26,908 nt of DNA from a virus, in IMG/VR virus record IMGVR_UViG_3300021170_000062, positions 1 to 26,908 of that record; one strand, given 5' to 3'. A program made the translations under genes and the position numbers. Under the pieces are notes generated by a model. It searched no databases. It was not told the origin of the DNA and saw nothing but the letters and a program-made list of their open reading frames with translations. How positions within the stretch are numbered: position 1 is the stretch's first letter; the number at the start of each line of letters is the position of its first letter. Below are positions 7,899 through 14,963 of this stretch, one piece after another.

Positions 7899-9364
7899 TA
7901 CTGGATCAATCCGAGCGCTTTGAGAGCCTTGTATTTCTGCCCGAGGGCTGCATCATCCTGCGGCGATAGGCCAGCGCGAAAGCGCTTCTGATCCTCGGGA
8001 GACATAGCCGAAAACTGCCATGCGCGCGCATCAGTAAGCGGATTGATCGCCTGCAGTTTTGCCATATAGTGGGACTGGTCTCCAGTGGTCTGTGCATAGT
8101 TGAAATCGGGAGCGAAGTAAGAAGCTAGCGCCCGTTTCATCCGAACCTGGCCGATCAGCTGCGCTGCCGCATCCTTCATAGCAGTCGGGCTCATGGTTCC
8201 ATGCGGCTGCGCCATCTGCGTTATCGCCGTCTTGAAGTTTGTAGCCGTCTCTCCCTGAAGATTCAACATCGACATATTTTTCTGCAGAAGATCGGTAGCT
8301 GTCTTCAGGTTATCAGGAGGCGTCTGTCCTGGAAGGATTTGAGCAAGCAGCCCATTCACGAATGCAAGTCGATCCGCCTCGGTACCGGTAATAGCTTTAG
8401 GGGCAAGGTCTTGGATATTGCGGGCAATACCTTCAAACGTCGAGGCGCGAGCGGCTTCTGCCTGTAGGCCGGCGAAATGATTCCCGACAACGCCTGCGCC
8501 GACTTGGGCGAGTTCAGGCTGTCCAAGTTGCGGACCGGCAGCGATAGGTGCAGTTCCGGCTTCTTGCGGACGAACTCCGACGTACTGCGGTTGCCCGTTG
8601 ACCATGGTCGTGGCAGTAGGAGGCACATCGGTCTGGATGCCTGTTCCTACCTGACCTCCTAACGGAAGCCCACTGAGGCGGGATGCAGAAACGACCTGTT
8701 TAATCTTCTGACCAGTCGAAAGGAAGCTCGTTCCTGGAGTCGTTGCATCCAACTGTGTAGCCAGCGTTTGCCCTCGAAGGATTGCAGACTTAGCAATCTG
8801 CCCAACGGCTGTATCATCATCCGCCTTACTCTGCAGGATGCTGGTGAACTGATTAGCTAGGCGTTTGGCAACCGGACTACCGACAGCTGCAGCCCAATCA
8901 TCCGCAGCCTGTGCGACTTCTGAAGCCTTCGCAGAAAATGTCCCATTCGTGTTCGCTTTCAGATGAGGCGTCAGATAATCGCCAAGGCTTTTCAGTCCTT
9001 CACTGCCTAGCGATTGCAAATCGGTATTAGTCTTGATCGCAGCCTGATTGCTGGTCTGTATCCCCTGAAAATACTGATCATTCGTCTGCGGCGCTAGCTG
9101 CTGTAGTCTAGTCCTGGCTGCAATGGGATCTATGATTCCATCCGGACCCGGGCGCAATGCAGGATCGCCATTCGTGTATGCGTCGATGACGTTCTTGCGT
9201 TCCTGATTCGCCTGCGCTTCGGACTGAAGATTGATCCCAATCCGTTGCTGCTGTAGAGCGCCTGTCTGCAATGCCTGCGCACCTTGGGCAACGCCCAGCA
9301 TGTTCCCCATAGCTCCGAGCATGTTCGGCTGCTGTATCTGAAGCGGGATTGTGTAATCGGCCAT
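7898..9364 (-). CDS. Putative ejection protein, gp20 position
   Basis: The product has 488 residues. The N-terminus (IPLQIQQPNMLGAMGNMLGVAQGAQALQ) followed by long Gln/Ala-rich helices is typical of podovirus ejection proteins. P22 gp20 has 471 residues and the same neighbours. There is no signal peptide, as expected for a protein packed in the capsid. The stop overlaps the start of the next gene (TAATG). The role, forming part of the conduit for DNA through the envelope, is inferred from order and composition. Confidence 0.65.
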   Translation of the reverse strand: MADYTIPLQIQQPNMLGAMGNMLGVAQGAQALQTGALQQQRIGINLQSEAQANQERKNVIDAYTNGDPALRPGPDGIIDPIAARTRLQQLAPQTNDQYFQGIQTSNQAAIKTNTDLQSLGSEGLKSLGDYLTPHLKANTNGTFSAKASEVAQAADDWAAAVGSPVAKRLANQFTSILQSKADDDTAVGQIAKSAILRGQTLATQLDATTPGTSFLSTGQKIKQVVSASRLSGLPLGGQVGTGIQTDVPPTATTMVNGQPQYVGVRPQEAGTAPIAAGPQLGQPELAQVGAGVVGNHFAGLQAEAARASTFEGIARNIQDLAPKAITGTEADRLAFVNGLLAQILPGQTPPDNLKTATDLLQKNMSMLNLQGETATNFKTAITQMAQPHGTMSPTAMKDAAAQLIGQVRMKRALASYFAPDFNYAQTTGDQSHYMAKLQAINPLTDARAWQFSAMSPEDQKRFRAGLSPQDDAALGQKYKALKALGLIQ

Positions 9365-9367
9365 CGG

Positions 9368-10135
9368 TTAACTCCAGGGCTCTTGTCCTGGTTGTCCAAT
9401 GTTATTGATCGGGAGATTAGAAAAGTCAGGTGCCGGACTGCTCCCTCCGCCATTTCCAAAGATCCCGCCACCAGTCATATTGTTAAGAGCGTAATAGCCG
9501 GATAGATTGCCGATTCCTCCTGTGATGGCGTTGGCAACACCGACTTGTCCGGCAGCATTGGCTTGTCCGATTCCTTGCAATGTGCTGGAAATCCCGCTTG
9601 CAAAAAGAGGAGCTCCGCTCGCCGTTCCTGTACTAGAAGCCTGTCCGAGCTGCGCCAGATTCCCAAGACGCGAATAGATGTTCCCTTGCGTCGTCTGATA
9701 ATTCTGGAATGCCTGTTGGTATGCGTTTCCCGCGTAGTTCTGTGCGAAGCTTTCTGCGCCAGTTAGGGCATTGCCACTCATTCCGGTGGCGGCGGCTTCA
9801 TTGTTAATTGCTCCTAGACCTTGGCCTAGCTGGAACTGATAATTAGGAGACAGATTAGTATTCAGATCGGCCGATGTGAATGGCTTCAGAAGCCCAGCGG
9901 TTCCCCCTGGGCCCCCGGTGGGACTTGTATTGAGTCCGCTTTCCAATGTGCTAAGAGCGCTTTTCCCTGCACCCATATACGGTTGCAGGTTGCCCATGAC
10001 CTGATTGAACATTCCAAGCTGGGCATTCGTGGCATTCTGTGCAGCACCGGCCTGAGTATCGGCAGCATTGCTAGACGATACAGCGCCGACCCCGGCTGAG
10101 AGAGCTGCACCACCAATGATTGCTGATGCTACCAT
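9368..10135 (-). CDS. DNA transfer protein, gp7-type
   Basis: The product has 255 residues (P22 gp7 has 229). The N-terminal Ala/Gly hydrophobic segment (ASAIIGGAALSAGVGAVSSS) is followed by a Gln-rich helix with LQPYMGAGKSAL. Then come the phrase LSPNYQFQLGQGLGAINN with AATGMSGNAL, and AGNAYQQAFQNYQTTQ..IYSRLGNLAQLGQ. This succession is characteristic of the phage DNA transfer protein family. It is the first of three consecutive ejection genes, with three bases to the next. Confidence 0.78.
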   Translation of the reverse strand: MVASAIIGGAALSAGVGAVSSSNAADTQAGAAQNATNAQLGMFNQVMGNLQPYMGAGKSALSTLESGLNTSPTGGPGGTAGLLKPFTSADLNTNLSPNYQFQLGQGLGAINNEAAATGMSGNALTGAESFAQNYAGNAYQQAFQNYQTTQGNIYSRLGNLAQLGQASSTGTASGAPLFASGISSTLQGIGQANAAGQVGVANAITGGIGNLSGYYALNNMTGGGIFGNGGGSSPAPDFSNLPINNIGQPGQEPWS

Positions 10136-10142
10136 GATTGCC

Positions 10143-11225
10143 TCAGATCAGCTTTGCAAACGTCTTATCCGTGAACTCGTATCCAAGTCCTTCGAATAGC
10201 TTCGTGTGATCCATATGGATTTTGCAGCCCGTGATGACTTTTACTACGCCTAGATCCTTCAACGCGCGTTCTGCAAATTTCAGGAGCTCGACGCCGATCT
10301 TGCTCTTGCGATACTGCTTCGCAATGAAATACAGATCGACCATTCCGTGAAGCGTGTCTTTGTAGTGGTAGTGACCGCCAACAAAAGTGACGTGATAGCC
10401 GATCAGATAGCCATCCTCGCGCACGGTCACTGTGTGCAGCTTGTTCTCCTGCTCCAGCTGCCAGTACCGTTCCCAGTCCATCGCAACCGGAATTGTATCC
10501 TTAGTGAGAGCTAATTCTTCCCAATGGATATGCTCGAATTCCCGGAATTCAGGAGTGCAGGCGCGGAAGCTCTCGACCTGATAGCTGATTCCGCTTGGAT
10601 ACTTATCGGGAAGCGCCACCATAACGGTCCGGTACGTGGGCTTGATATGCTCGAAAAGAGGCGTGCGCATATCCATGATGAACGTAATCCGGTCGTGGTC
10701 CGAATCGTTATCGACCCAATGAGGCTTGCTGTTGTCGAAGATGAACAGGTCTCCTGGCAGGGGCTCGAATGATTCTTCACCACAATGAAACGTCGCGCCT
10801 GGATGATTCTGCAGGCACAAGTGAAAACGCTGGTAGTGACTGACTGGCGAACCGTAGTCAATATGACGCGTGATTTTCCCACCCGGCGGAAGCTTCGTGA
10901 TGATCGCACGTCCCATACGCTCACCGAAGCATGCCTGCATCAGCGAGTACAGATGCCGAGGCGCCTCCGTAAGCACCTTGGATGCGTCATACCAGATCGC
11001 ACCCATATCATCGACGGATGACTTTTCATCCAGCTGATTGAAGCGGATCCAGATATCGCTCACTGCACTGTGCGCCGTCTCCTTGTGCGTAGTGCGAAGC
11101 CGGTTCTGATTCCATAGCTGCGGATTGCATTCGAGCTGATACAGAAGCTCGCGCACATGCAGGCCGCGCGCTACCAGCTGGAAATTGCGGAGCTGTGTTT
11201 CTTGCATCTGAGCCAGATCGTTCAT
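10143..11225 (-). CDS. 2OG-Fe(II) oxygenase (Asp/Asn beta-hydroxylase type) fused to GNAT acetyltransferase
   Basis: The product has 360 residues in two domains. Residues about 50-190 look like an aspartyl/asparaginyl beta-hydroxylase-type double-stranded beta helix: KLPPGGKITRHIDYG supplies His121 and Asp123, PLPGDLFIFDNSKPHW supplies His169, and Arg179 in HDRITFIM is the expected 2-oxoglutarate contact. Residues about 205-360 read as a GNAT fold: VTVREDGYLIGYHVTF, then YFIAKQYRKSKIGVELLKFAE at the acetyl-CoA loop, and a final LFEGLGYEF. The GNAT loop is degenerate (R-K-S-K-I-G). GAATAGAG precedes the ATG. It stands just before the ejection genes, roughly where P22 carries gene 14, so a virion protein is a plausible substrate. 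Domain identity is fairly firm; the substrate is unknown. Confidence 0.8.
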   Translation of the reverse strand: MNDLAQMQETQLRNFQLVARGLHVRELLYQLECNPQLWNQNRLRTTHKETAHSAVSDIWIRFNQLDEKSSVDDMGAIWYDASKVLTEAPRHLYSLMQACFGERMGRAIITKLPPGGKITRHIDYGSPVSHYQRFHLCLQNHPGATFHCGEESFEPLPGDLFIFDNSKPHWVDNDSDHDRITFIMDMRTPLFEHIKPTYRTVMVALPDKYPSGISYQVESFRACTPEFREFEHIHWEELALTKDTIPVAMDWERYWQLEQENKLHTVTVREDGYLIGYHVTFVGGHYHYKDTLHGMVDLYFIAKQYRKSKIGVELLKFAERALKDLGVVKVITGCKIHMDHTKLFEGLGYEFTDKTFAKLI

Positions 11226-11227
11226 CT

Positions 11228-11422
11228 CTATTCCGTTTTAGGAGAGCCGTCTCCATCACGACGAATAATTAATGGACGCGCCCAAAAGTCAATTGAGCTA
11301 ACAGCACTGATGTGTGATCCGGCAGGAATGAATGTAGTAGCCTCAAGCGTATGCGCTCGCACGCAATTAATTGTCCAATTGTCGGACAGATCAGGATTTG
11401 GTGCGTATGGCAGATATCTCAT
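11228..11422 (-). CDS. Small phage protein (64 aa), unknown
   Basis: The ATG lies one base after the TGA of the upstream gene and the stop two bases before the oxygenase start, so it is a tightly packed operon member. The sequence MRYLPYAPNPDLSDNWTIN...LEATTFIPAGSHISAV is soluble and probably beta. No motif is recognised. It is perhaps a small tail or assembly component. Confidence 0.55.
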   Translation of the reverse strand: MRYLPYAPNPDLSDNWTINCVRAHTLEATTFIPAGSHISAVSSIDFWARPLIIRRDGDGSPKTE

Positions 11423-11423
11423 A

Positions 11424-11789
11424 TCAGCCCGGAAAGAATGTAACGGTAGGAAGTCCGCTGTAGGTAATCGTAATCACATCGCCCGGTGACATCGGGAAAT
11501 AGCCGGAGTTCGCGCCAGGCGTATACGTATTTTTACGAGTAACGGTGATCGAGGAAACAGTACCGCCTGTAACCAGCAACTGGCCGCGCTGCGTAGCCCT
11601 GAATGATGTGGGAGACAAGCCTACGATCACAGCCGATTCGGTTCCAGGAACGCCGGCTATGGCATTGAAGAAGCGCCACCATGCCTGTTCGCAGGCTCCG
11701 CTGTCCTTCTTGGCAATGGGAGCTTCCGGCTTAGGAATACCGGTGAAGTCCCCCATATTCCCTGGGGTCAGATAGGATGAGCTAGCCAC
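11424..11789 (-). CDS. Small structural protein at the tail-needle position (121 aa)
   Basis: A GTG start follows the TAA of the gp10-like gene by one base; GAGG lies nine bases upstream. The N-terminal part has Pro-rich peptides and a WWRFFN phrase often seen in short podovirus tail proteins. The C-terminal half is a small beta domain (ITVTRKNTYTPGANSGYFPMSPGDVITITYSG). P22 has the tail needle gp26 here (233 residues, long coiled coil), but this protein lacks any coiled coil and is half as long. A head-tail or tail-tip role is inferred from position only. Confidence 0.6.
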   Translation of the reverse strand: MASSSYLTPGNMGDFTGIPKPEAPIAKKDSGACEQAWWRFFNAIAGVPGTESAVIVGLSPTSFRATQRGQLLVTGGTVSSITVTRKNTYTPGANSGYFPMSPGDVITITYSGLPTVTFFPG

Positions 11790-11790
11790 C

Positions 11791-13437
11791 TTAGTGTGCC
11801 TCGGCCTGCGCCCTTAAATTAGCCGAAATTATCACCCAATTCACGGGATCTGACATTTCTACTTGAAAGATGCGATCGCGGGCCATTCCGAGCCGCTGCC
11901 AGCGCGCGCGGTTCTTGTACTGGCCGATAGCGCCAACGCTCGTCCAGTGCTGATTCGAGAATGTTGAACCGCCATCATCAGAGTAAGTCAGCATTGCTTG
12001 CGGATTGCTGCCCTGACCCGTCACCAAGCCCACTCCAGGCTGGAATTGCAACTGGAGTTCATGATAGCTCACGCGCTTCAGATCCGACGTCAAATGGGGA
12101 GCACGCCGCATACGCCACATCGGAACGCCTCCAGCGTCCGTGTAGACACCCAGATCGAGCGAATAGAGATTGCCGTTCTGCCAATCCCCGACCACGACTT
12201 TGTTCGCAAAGACGGCTGCGCAGTTTCCTCTATCGCGATGCAGTACATTCAAGGTATCCCGATAGGCACGCTTGTGCCACAGATTGCTAGTCGAGTCATA
12301 GACCCAGGTCACATCGGCGCTGGGGAAAGTCAGGACGTAGAACTCGTGCCCTCCCTGCTGGTATGTATAAGCGCGAGCATCAGAGATGATCGGATAGCTC
12401 GAGGTCGCGTTCTCCACGGCATAGGTAGAGATCCGCTGCGGGATATAGCCTTCCATCAAATAGACGACGCCCTGTCCACGCGAATCCCGGCCGAGCCATG
12501 CGAAACTATTCCCTAACCTGGAAATGGAATACTGTGCTGCACAACCGTGCTGCATTGATGTCCCTGGCAGTCGTACGAATGGAAACGGGAATTGCCCAGC
12601 GTCCACCCATACTTCGCCCGTACGCTCCCCGAGCAGGAAGACTTCCCGGTTATTGACTATCAGAGTCACCAGGAAGTCCGCAGAGCCGTCTTTCAGGCCG
12701 AACGATAGTGGCTGACTGGCCGGCGAATTCAGGTTACTGGCGCCCCACGTATTGCTGTTGGGATTGGCATAGACGAAAAAACCGTCTACTTCCCCGACCT
12801 GGGACCCCCCTGTGAAAGCGCCATCGACGGTCGTCATCGGCTCCGGACCTAGCGTATTGGTCACGCTGATTGTGTAAGTGCCAGTCAATCCGATGCCAGT
12901 ACCGAAAGCCGTGATCTGTGTCCCAGGAGCAATTCCCGCTCCACTGACGGTCTGGAAGAGTCCCAGAAATCCGCTCGTCATGGAATTAACAGTGAGGGTG
13001 AATCCCGCCATCGTGCCGTTGAACAAAGCCCCCGTACCTATGGACGAGAAATACCCTGTTCCAGGTACATAGACGTACCGGCTATTCCCATCCACGATCA
13101 TGACGTGCGTACCGTTGTCGGCGATCGATACCGGACCGGATGCAGTCGCCAAGCTCCCTACGAACGTTGCAACGAAGCCAGTCGATACGCTATAGACGCT
13201 CGCGCCACAGACCGCTATCAGGATCGTGCTACCGCTGAATACGCCGACACCTCGTACCTCGGCCAGATCGGCGAAGGTCAGAAGCGTGGTTTTACCTGGA
13301 ACCGGATATAGATTGACCTGACCTCGACCGTCAGGACGCTTTACCTGCAGGACTTCAGCGTATAAGTTGTAACATTCCTCATCGTTCGCATAGATCGAAC
13401 GAGCTACATAGGTTGGCCCGCAGAAGTTAAAATCCAT
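11791..13437 (-). CDS. P22 gp10-like packaged-DNA stabilisation protein with inserted domain
   Basis: The product has 548 residues (P22 gp10 has 472). The N-terminus (FCGPTYVARSIYANDEECYNLYAE, then LYPVPGKTTLL and VRGVGVFSG) and the C-terminal phrases (GEVWVDAG.FPFPFVR, YTYQQGGHEFYVLTFPSADVTWVYD, MWRMRRAPHL) are characteristic of the family. This protein joins the portal extension to the tail tip and keeps DNA inside. Between the two halves, residues about 137-204 form an extra module (FTLTVNSMTSGFLG..SGAGIAPGTQITAFGTG..GTYTISVTNT) that interrupts the normal sequence and explains most of the extra length. The gene follows the Rz1 stop by one base. Confidence 0.85.
   Translation of the reverse strand: MDFNFCGPTYVARSIYANDEECYNLYAEVLQVKRPDGRGQVNLYPVPGKTTLLTFADLAEVRGVGVFSGSTILIAVCGASVYSVSTGFVATFVGSLATASGPVSIADNGTHVMIVDGNSRYVYVPGTGYFSSIGTGALFNGTMAGFTLTVNSMTSGFLGLFQTVSGAGIAPGTQITAFGTGIGLTGTYTISVTNTLGPEPMTTVDGAFTGGSQVGEVDGFFVYANPNSNTWGASNLNSPASQPLSFGLKDGSADFLVTLIVNNREVFLLGERTGEVWVDAGQFPFPFVRLPGTSMQHGCAAQYSISRLGNSFAWLGRDSRGQGVVYLMEGYIPQRISTYAVENATSSYPIISDARAYTYQQGGHEFYVLTFPSADVTWVYDSTSNLWHKRAYRDTLNVLHRDRGNCAAVFANKVVVGDWQNGNLYSLDLGVYTDAGGVPMWRMRRAPHLTSDLKRVSYHELQLQFQPGVGLVTGQGSNPQAMLTYSDDGGSTFSNQHWTSVGAIGQYKNRARWQRLGMARDRIFQVEMSDPVNWVIISANLRAQAEAH
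12826..13029 (-). other. Inserted beta domain in gp10-like protein
   Basis: This stretch encodes roughly residues 137-204, with the pattern TLTV...SG.GI.PGTQIT.FGTG.G.TGTYTISV. A domain of the same pattern sits in the gp4-like protein at 15471-15701. At DNA level the two copies are clearly diverged. Boundaries are approximate. Confidence 0.65.
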
Positions 13438-13438
13438 T

Positions 13439-13732
13439 TCATTCAGGGGGAACTAGGACCGACGCATCCCGGAACTCCGCGACACCACTCACGCCAAAGC
13501 CGTACTTGGCTCCATCCTGCAAGAGCGACTGCGGTGATATCGGGGTCCTGTATGGCAAGAGGGCCTTGAGGCGCAGGATGATCTGATCCACTTCCTGATC
13601 CGTTGGCTGCGACAGCAGGGCAGGAGGGGCCTGCGGCGGGGCTGGGCACGTGGCTGCTACGTACTTTGGCTGGATTGCGCAGGAAGTCAGAAATATAAGC
13701 AGACTGAGCAGACTGTATCGCGACAGCTTCAT
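13439..13732 (-). CDS. Rz1: Rz1-like outer-membrane spanin lipoprotein
   Basis: The product has 97 residues. Residues 1-18 are a lipoprotein signal with lipobox LTSC (Cys18). The mature part begins with a Pro-rich stretch (CPAPPQAPPALLSQP), the hallmark of Rz1, and continues unusually long. It lies almost wholly within the Rz gene in another frame and ends four bases beyond it. With Rz it would bridge the periplasm and fuse inner and outer membranes in the last lysis step, which requires a Gram-negative host. The tail after residue 45 is longer than most Rz1 proteins, perhaps because the frame simply runs through the Rz C-terminus. Confidence 0.78.
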   Translation of the reverse strand: MKLSRYSLLSLLIFLTSCAIQPKYVAATCPAPPQAPPALLSQPTDQEVDQIILRLKALLPYRTPISPQSLLQDGAKYGFGVSGVAEFRDASVLVPPE

Positions 13733-13937
13733 CGTTTACCCTTTGCGTTTCTGCTGCGTTTTTCTCGTTCGTAACAGCGGTATCACGTTGTTGATTGGCG
13801 GCCGCCAGGTCACGTGCTGCTGTGTCTGCGTCCCATCGGGTTCTTTCATAGCGATATCCAGCCAATGCACCCATTGCCGCGCATAATCCAGCCACCACGA
13901 TCGCAGCCAGCACGCGTATTGCCATAGATTGAAGCAC
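13443..13937 (-). CDS. Rz: Rz-like inner-membrane spanin
   Basis: A GTG at 13937 is favoured because AGGGA lies six bases upstream; an ATG four codons later (MAIRVL) is the alternative. One N-terminal membrane segment (VLAAIVVAGLCAAMGALAGY) is followed by a charged helix (YERTRWDADTAARDLAAANQQRDTAV...), the usual type II anchor plus periplasmic coiled coil. The C-terminal half is Ser/Pro/Gly-rich and overlaps the Rz1 frame. It lies nine bases downstream of the holin candidate. The embedded second frame with a lipobox makes the identification firm. Confidence 0.8.
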   Translation of the reverse strand: MLQSMAIRVLAAIVVAGLCAAMGALAGYRYERTRWDADTAARDLAAANQQRDTAVTNEKNAAETQRVNDEAVAIQSAQSAYISDFLRNPAKVRSSHVPSPAAGPSCPAVAANGSGSGSDHPAPQGPLAIQDPDITAVALAGWSQVRLWREWCRGVPGCVGPSSP

Positions 13938-13946
13938 ATCGGGTCC

Positions 13947-14195
13947 CTATTGCGTTGGTGTATCTCCAGCCTTCCAAAGGCCGTCTCTTACCCTTTGAGC
14001 CGCAGCGAGCGCAAGCACGATGCCACTAAGAGACGAAGTGACAGCCACGATAGGATAGTTAGCAGTCCCACGAATCCAATCAATAAGAGGGCAAACGATG
14101 CAATTAAAAGCAGCAACAGTCGCAACCATCTCGGGTACTGCCCAGCTTCCATCTTTGTCGAGGTACGTTAACTTCAAACGATCGAGGAAGCTCAT
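13947..14195 (-). CDS. Putative holin, two membrane segments (82 aa)
   Basis: The ATG comes one base after the lysozyme stop. A charged N-terminus (SFLDRLKLTYLDKDGSW) precedes two hydrophobic segments, about residues 20-40 (VPEMVATVAAFNCIVCPLIDWI) and 47-66 (YPIVAVTSSLSGIVLALAAA), then a short charged tail. Size, topology and its place between the endolysin and Rz/Rz1 fit a class II holin, which would open the inner membrane for the endolysin. No family signature is recognised, so it could instead be an antiholin. Confidence 0.6.
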   Translation of the reverse strand: MSFLDRLKLTYLDKDGSWAVPEMVATVAAFNCIVCPLIDWIRGTANYPIVAVTSSLSGIVLALAAAQRVRDGLWKAGDTPTQ

Positions 14196-14196
14196 T

Positions 14197-14606
14197 TTAC
14201 TGCCATATCCCTGTGAGGATTTGTGTTTCTAGCCGTTTTGCTCGCTCTCCTACCTGCTTAGCCCAAAGAGAATCAGCCATTTCTTCGGCTGCGGTTTCCC
14301 AGTCGTTTATATCGAGCGCGGCCAGCATGTGGGGGAAGTGCAGCAATCCATGCACCCCCAGATTGAAAGCCATATTCACGCAGGCAGCACGGCGCACTTC
14401 GTCCTGGATCTGGTACCAGTGATATGGAGCCAGCCCTTCCTGTGCGGTCAGGATATCCGCATCGAGCCATTGATTTACCTGCTCGTCGCTGACCGGATCC
14501 ATCGAGACCGGCGCTCCGGACAGTTTGTGCCCGACTCCGCAAGTCCAGTAGCCGAGCGAACATAGCGGACGCCTTCATCTCGCTTCAGCTGATCGACCAG
14601 GTTCAC
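14197..14606 (-). pseudogene. T4-type lysozyme (endolysin), broken by an internal deletion and frameshift
   Basis: A GTG at 14606, with AAGGAG eight bases upstream and a GTGA overlap with the previous stop, opens the frame VNLVDQLKRDEGVRY, which carries the catalytic Glu. This frame then loses homology and stops at 14475. From about 14559 another frame resumes the family: SLGYWTCGVGHKLSGAPVSMDPVSDEQVNQWL and, further on, RRAACVNMAFNLGV, SLWAKQVGERAKRLETQILTGIWQ. T4 lysozyme has five residues (KIYKD) between GLRL and TEGYYT, including catalytic Asp20. Here only two bases remain, so about 13 bases appear lost. The first ATG of the second frame is at 14502 and gives a 101-residue C-terminal piece without the active site. 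Confidence 0.8.
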
Positions 14607-14758
14607 TTCTGATGCTCCTTGAGCCATCCCTGATAGGGCGACCACATCCCACAGGAATTAGCATGGGGATTCTGTTTGCAAATCGGACACAGAGGATCCG
14701 GTTTCGGCGGATCCTGGGTGGGCATTCGAATCGTTCCCTGCTGCTGATTGTCACTCAT
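14603..14758 (-). CDS. Small Cys-containing protein in lysis cassette (51 aa)
   Basis: The ATG at 14758 begins one base after the preceding TGA, and the TGA overlaps the GTG of the lysozyme. The product reads MSDNQQQGTIRMP..., a Pro/Asp linker, then DPLCPICKQNPHANSCGMWSPYQGW. The CPIC pair with a later His and Cys suggests a small zinc knuckle. It is tightly packed in the operon, so likely translated. No function is recognised. Confidence 0.6.
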   Translation of the reverse strand: MSDNQQQGTIRMPTQDPPKPDPLCPICKQNPHANSCGMWSPYQGWLKEHQK

Positions 14759-14759
14759 T

Positions 14760-14960
14760 TCAGCCTCCTATCTTGAACTTGCCCGCCCCCGCGAGCCAAG
14801 CAGCCACCGCGACAATCGCCGCCCCAGCCAGATATAGAATTTTGGATATGACGCTTTTTCCAACGGCTGCATATAGGTTTTGCTCGACGATCTGAGCCGC
14901 ACGAGCTGCAATTGCTTCGAATTCGTCATCGTTAAGTACTCCCTTTCGACGATCTTCCAT
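14760..14960 (-). CDS. One-helix membrane protein, holin or antiholin candidate (66 aa)
   Basis: A charged amphipathic N-terminal half (MEDRRKGVLNDDEFEAIAARAAQIVEQNLYAAVGKSV) is followed by one hydrophobic segment (ILYLAGAAIVAVAAWLAGAG) and a short basic tail. Proteins of this shape are frequent beside podovirus endolysins. It is the first gene of the lysis cassette, three bases after the gp4-like gene. With the two-helix protein at 13947-14195 it could form a holin/antiholin pair; which is which cannot be decided here. Confidence 0.6.
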   Translation of the reverse strand: MEDRRKGVLNDDEFEAIAARAAQIVEQNLYAAVGKSVISKILYLAGAAIVAVAAWLAGAGKFKIGG

Positions 14961-14963
14961 ATT

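Noticed and set aside
11998-12516. 172-residue plus-strand frame
   Set aside because: It lies entirely antisense to the gp10-like gene, has no ribosome binding site and no recognisable protein.
13736-13939. 67-residue minus-strand frame starting at an ATG two bases before the Rz start
   Set aside because: It shares the Rz binding site but gives a Trp-rich product with no membrane/coiled-coil logic; the Rz and Rz1 frames explain the region.
14273-14578. 101-residue minus-strand frame starting MKASAMFARLLDL over the lysozyme
   Set aside because: It is rich in Arg/Gly with no family resemblance, while the two other frames carry clear lysozyme sequence.
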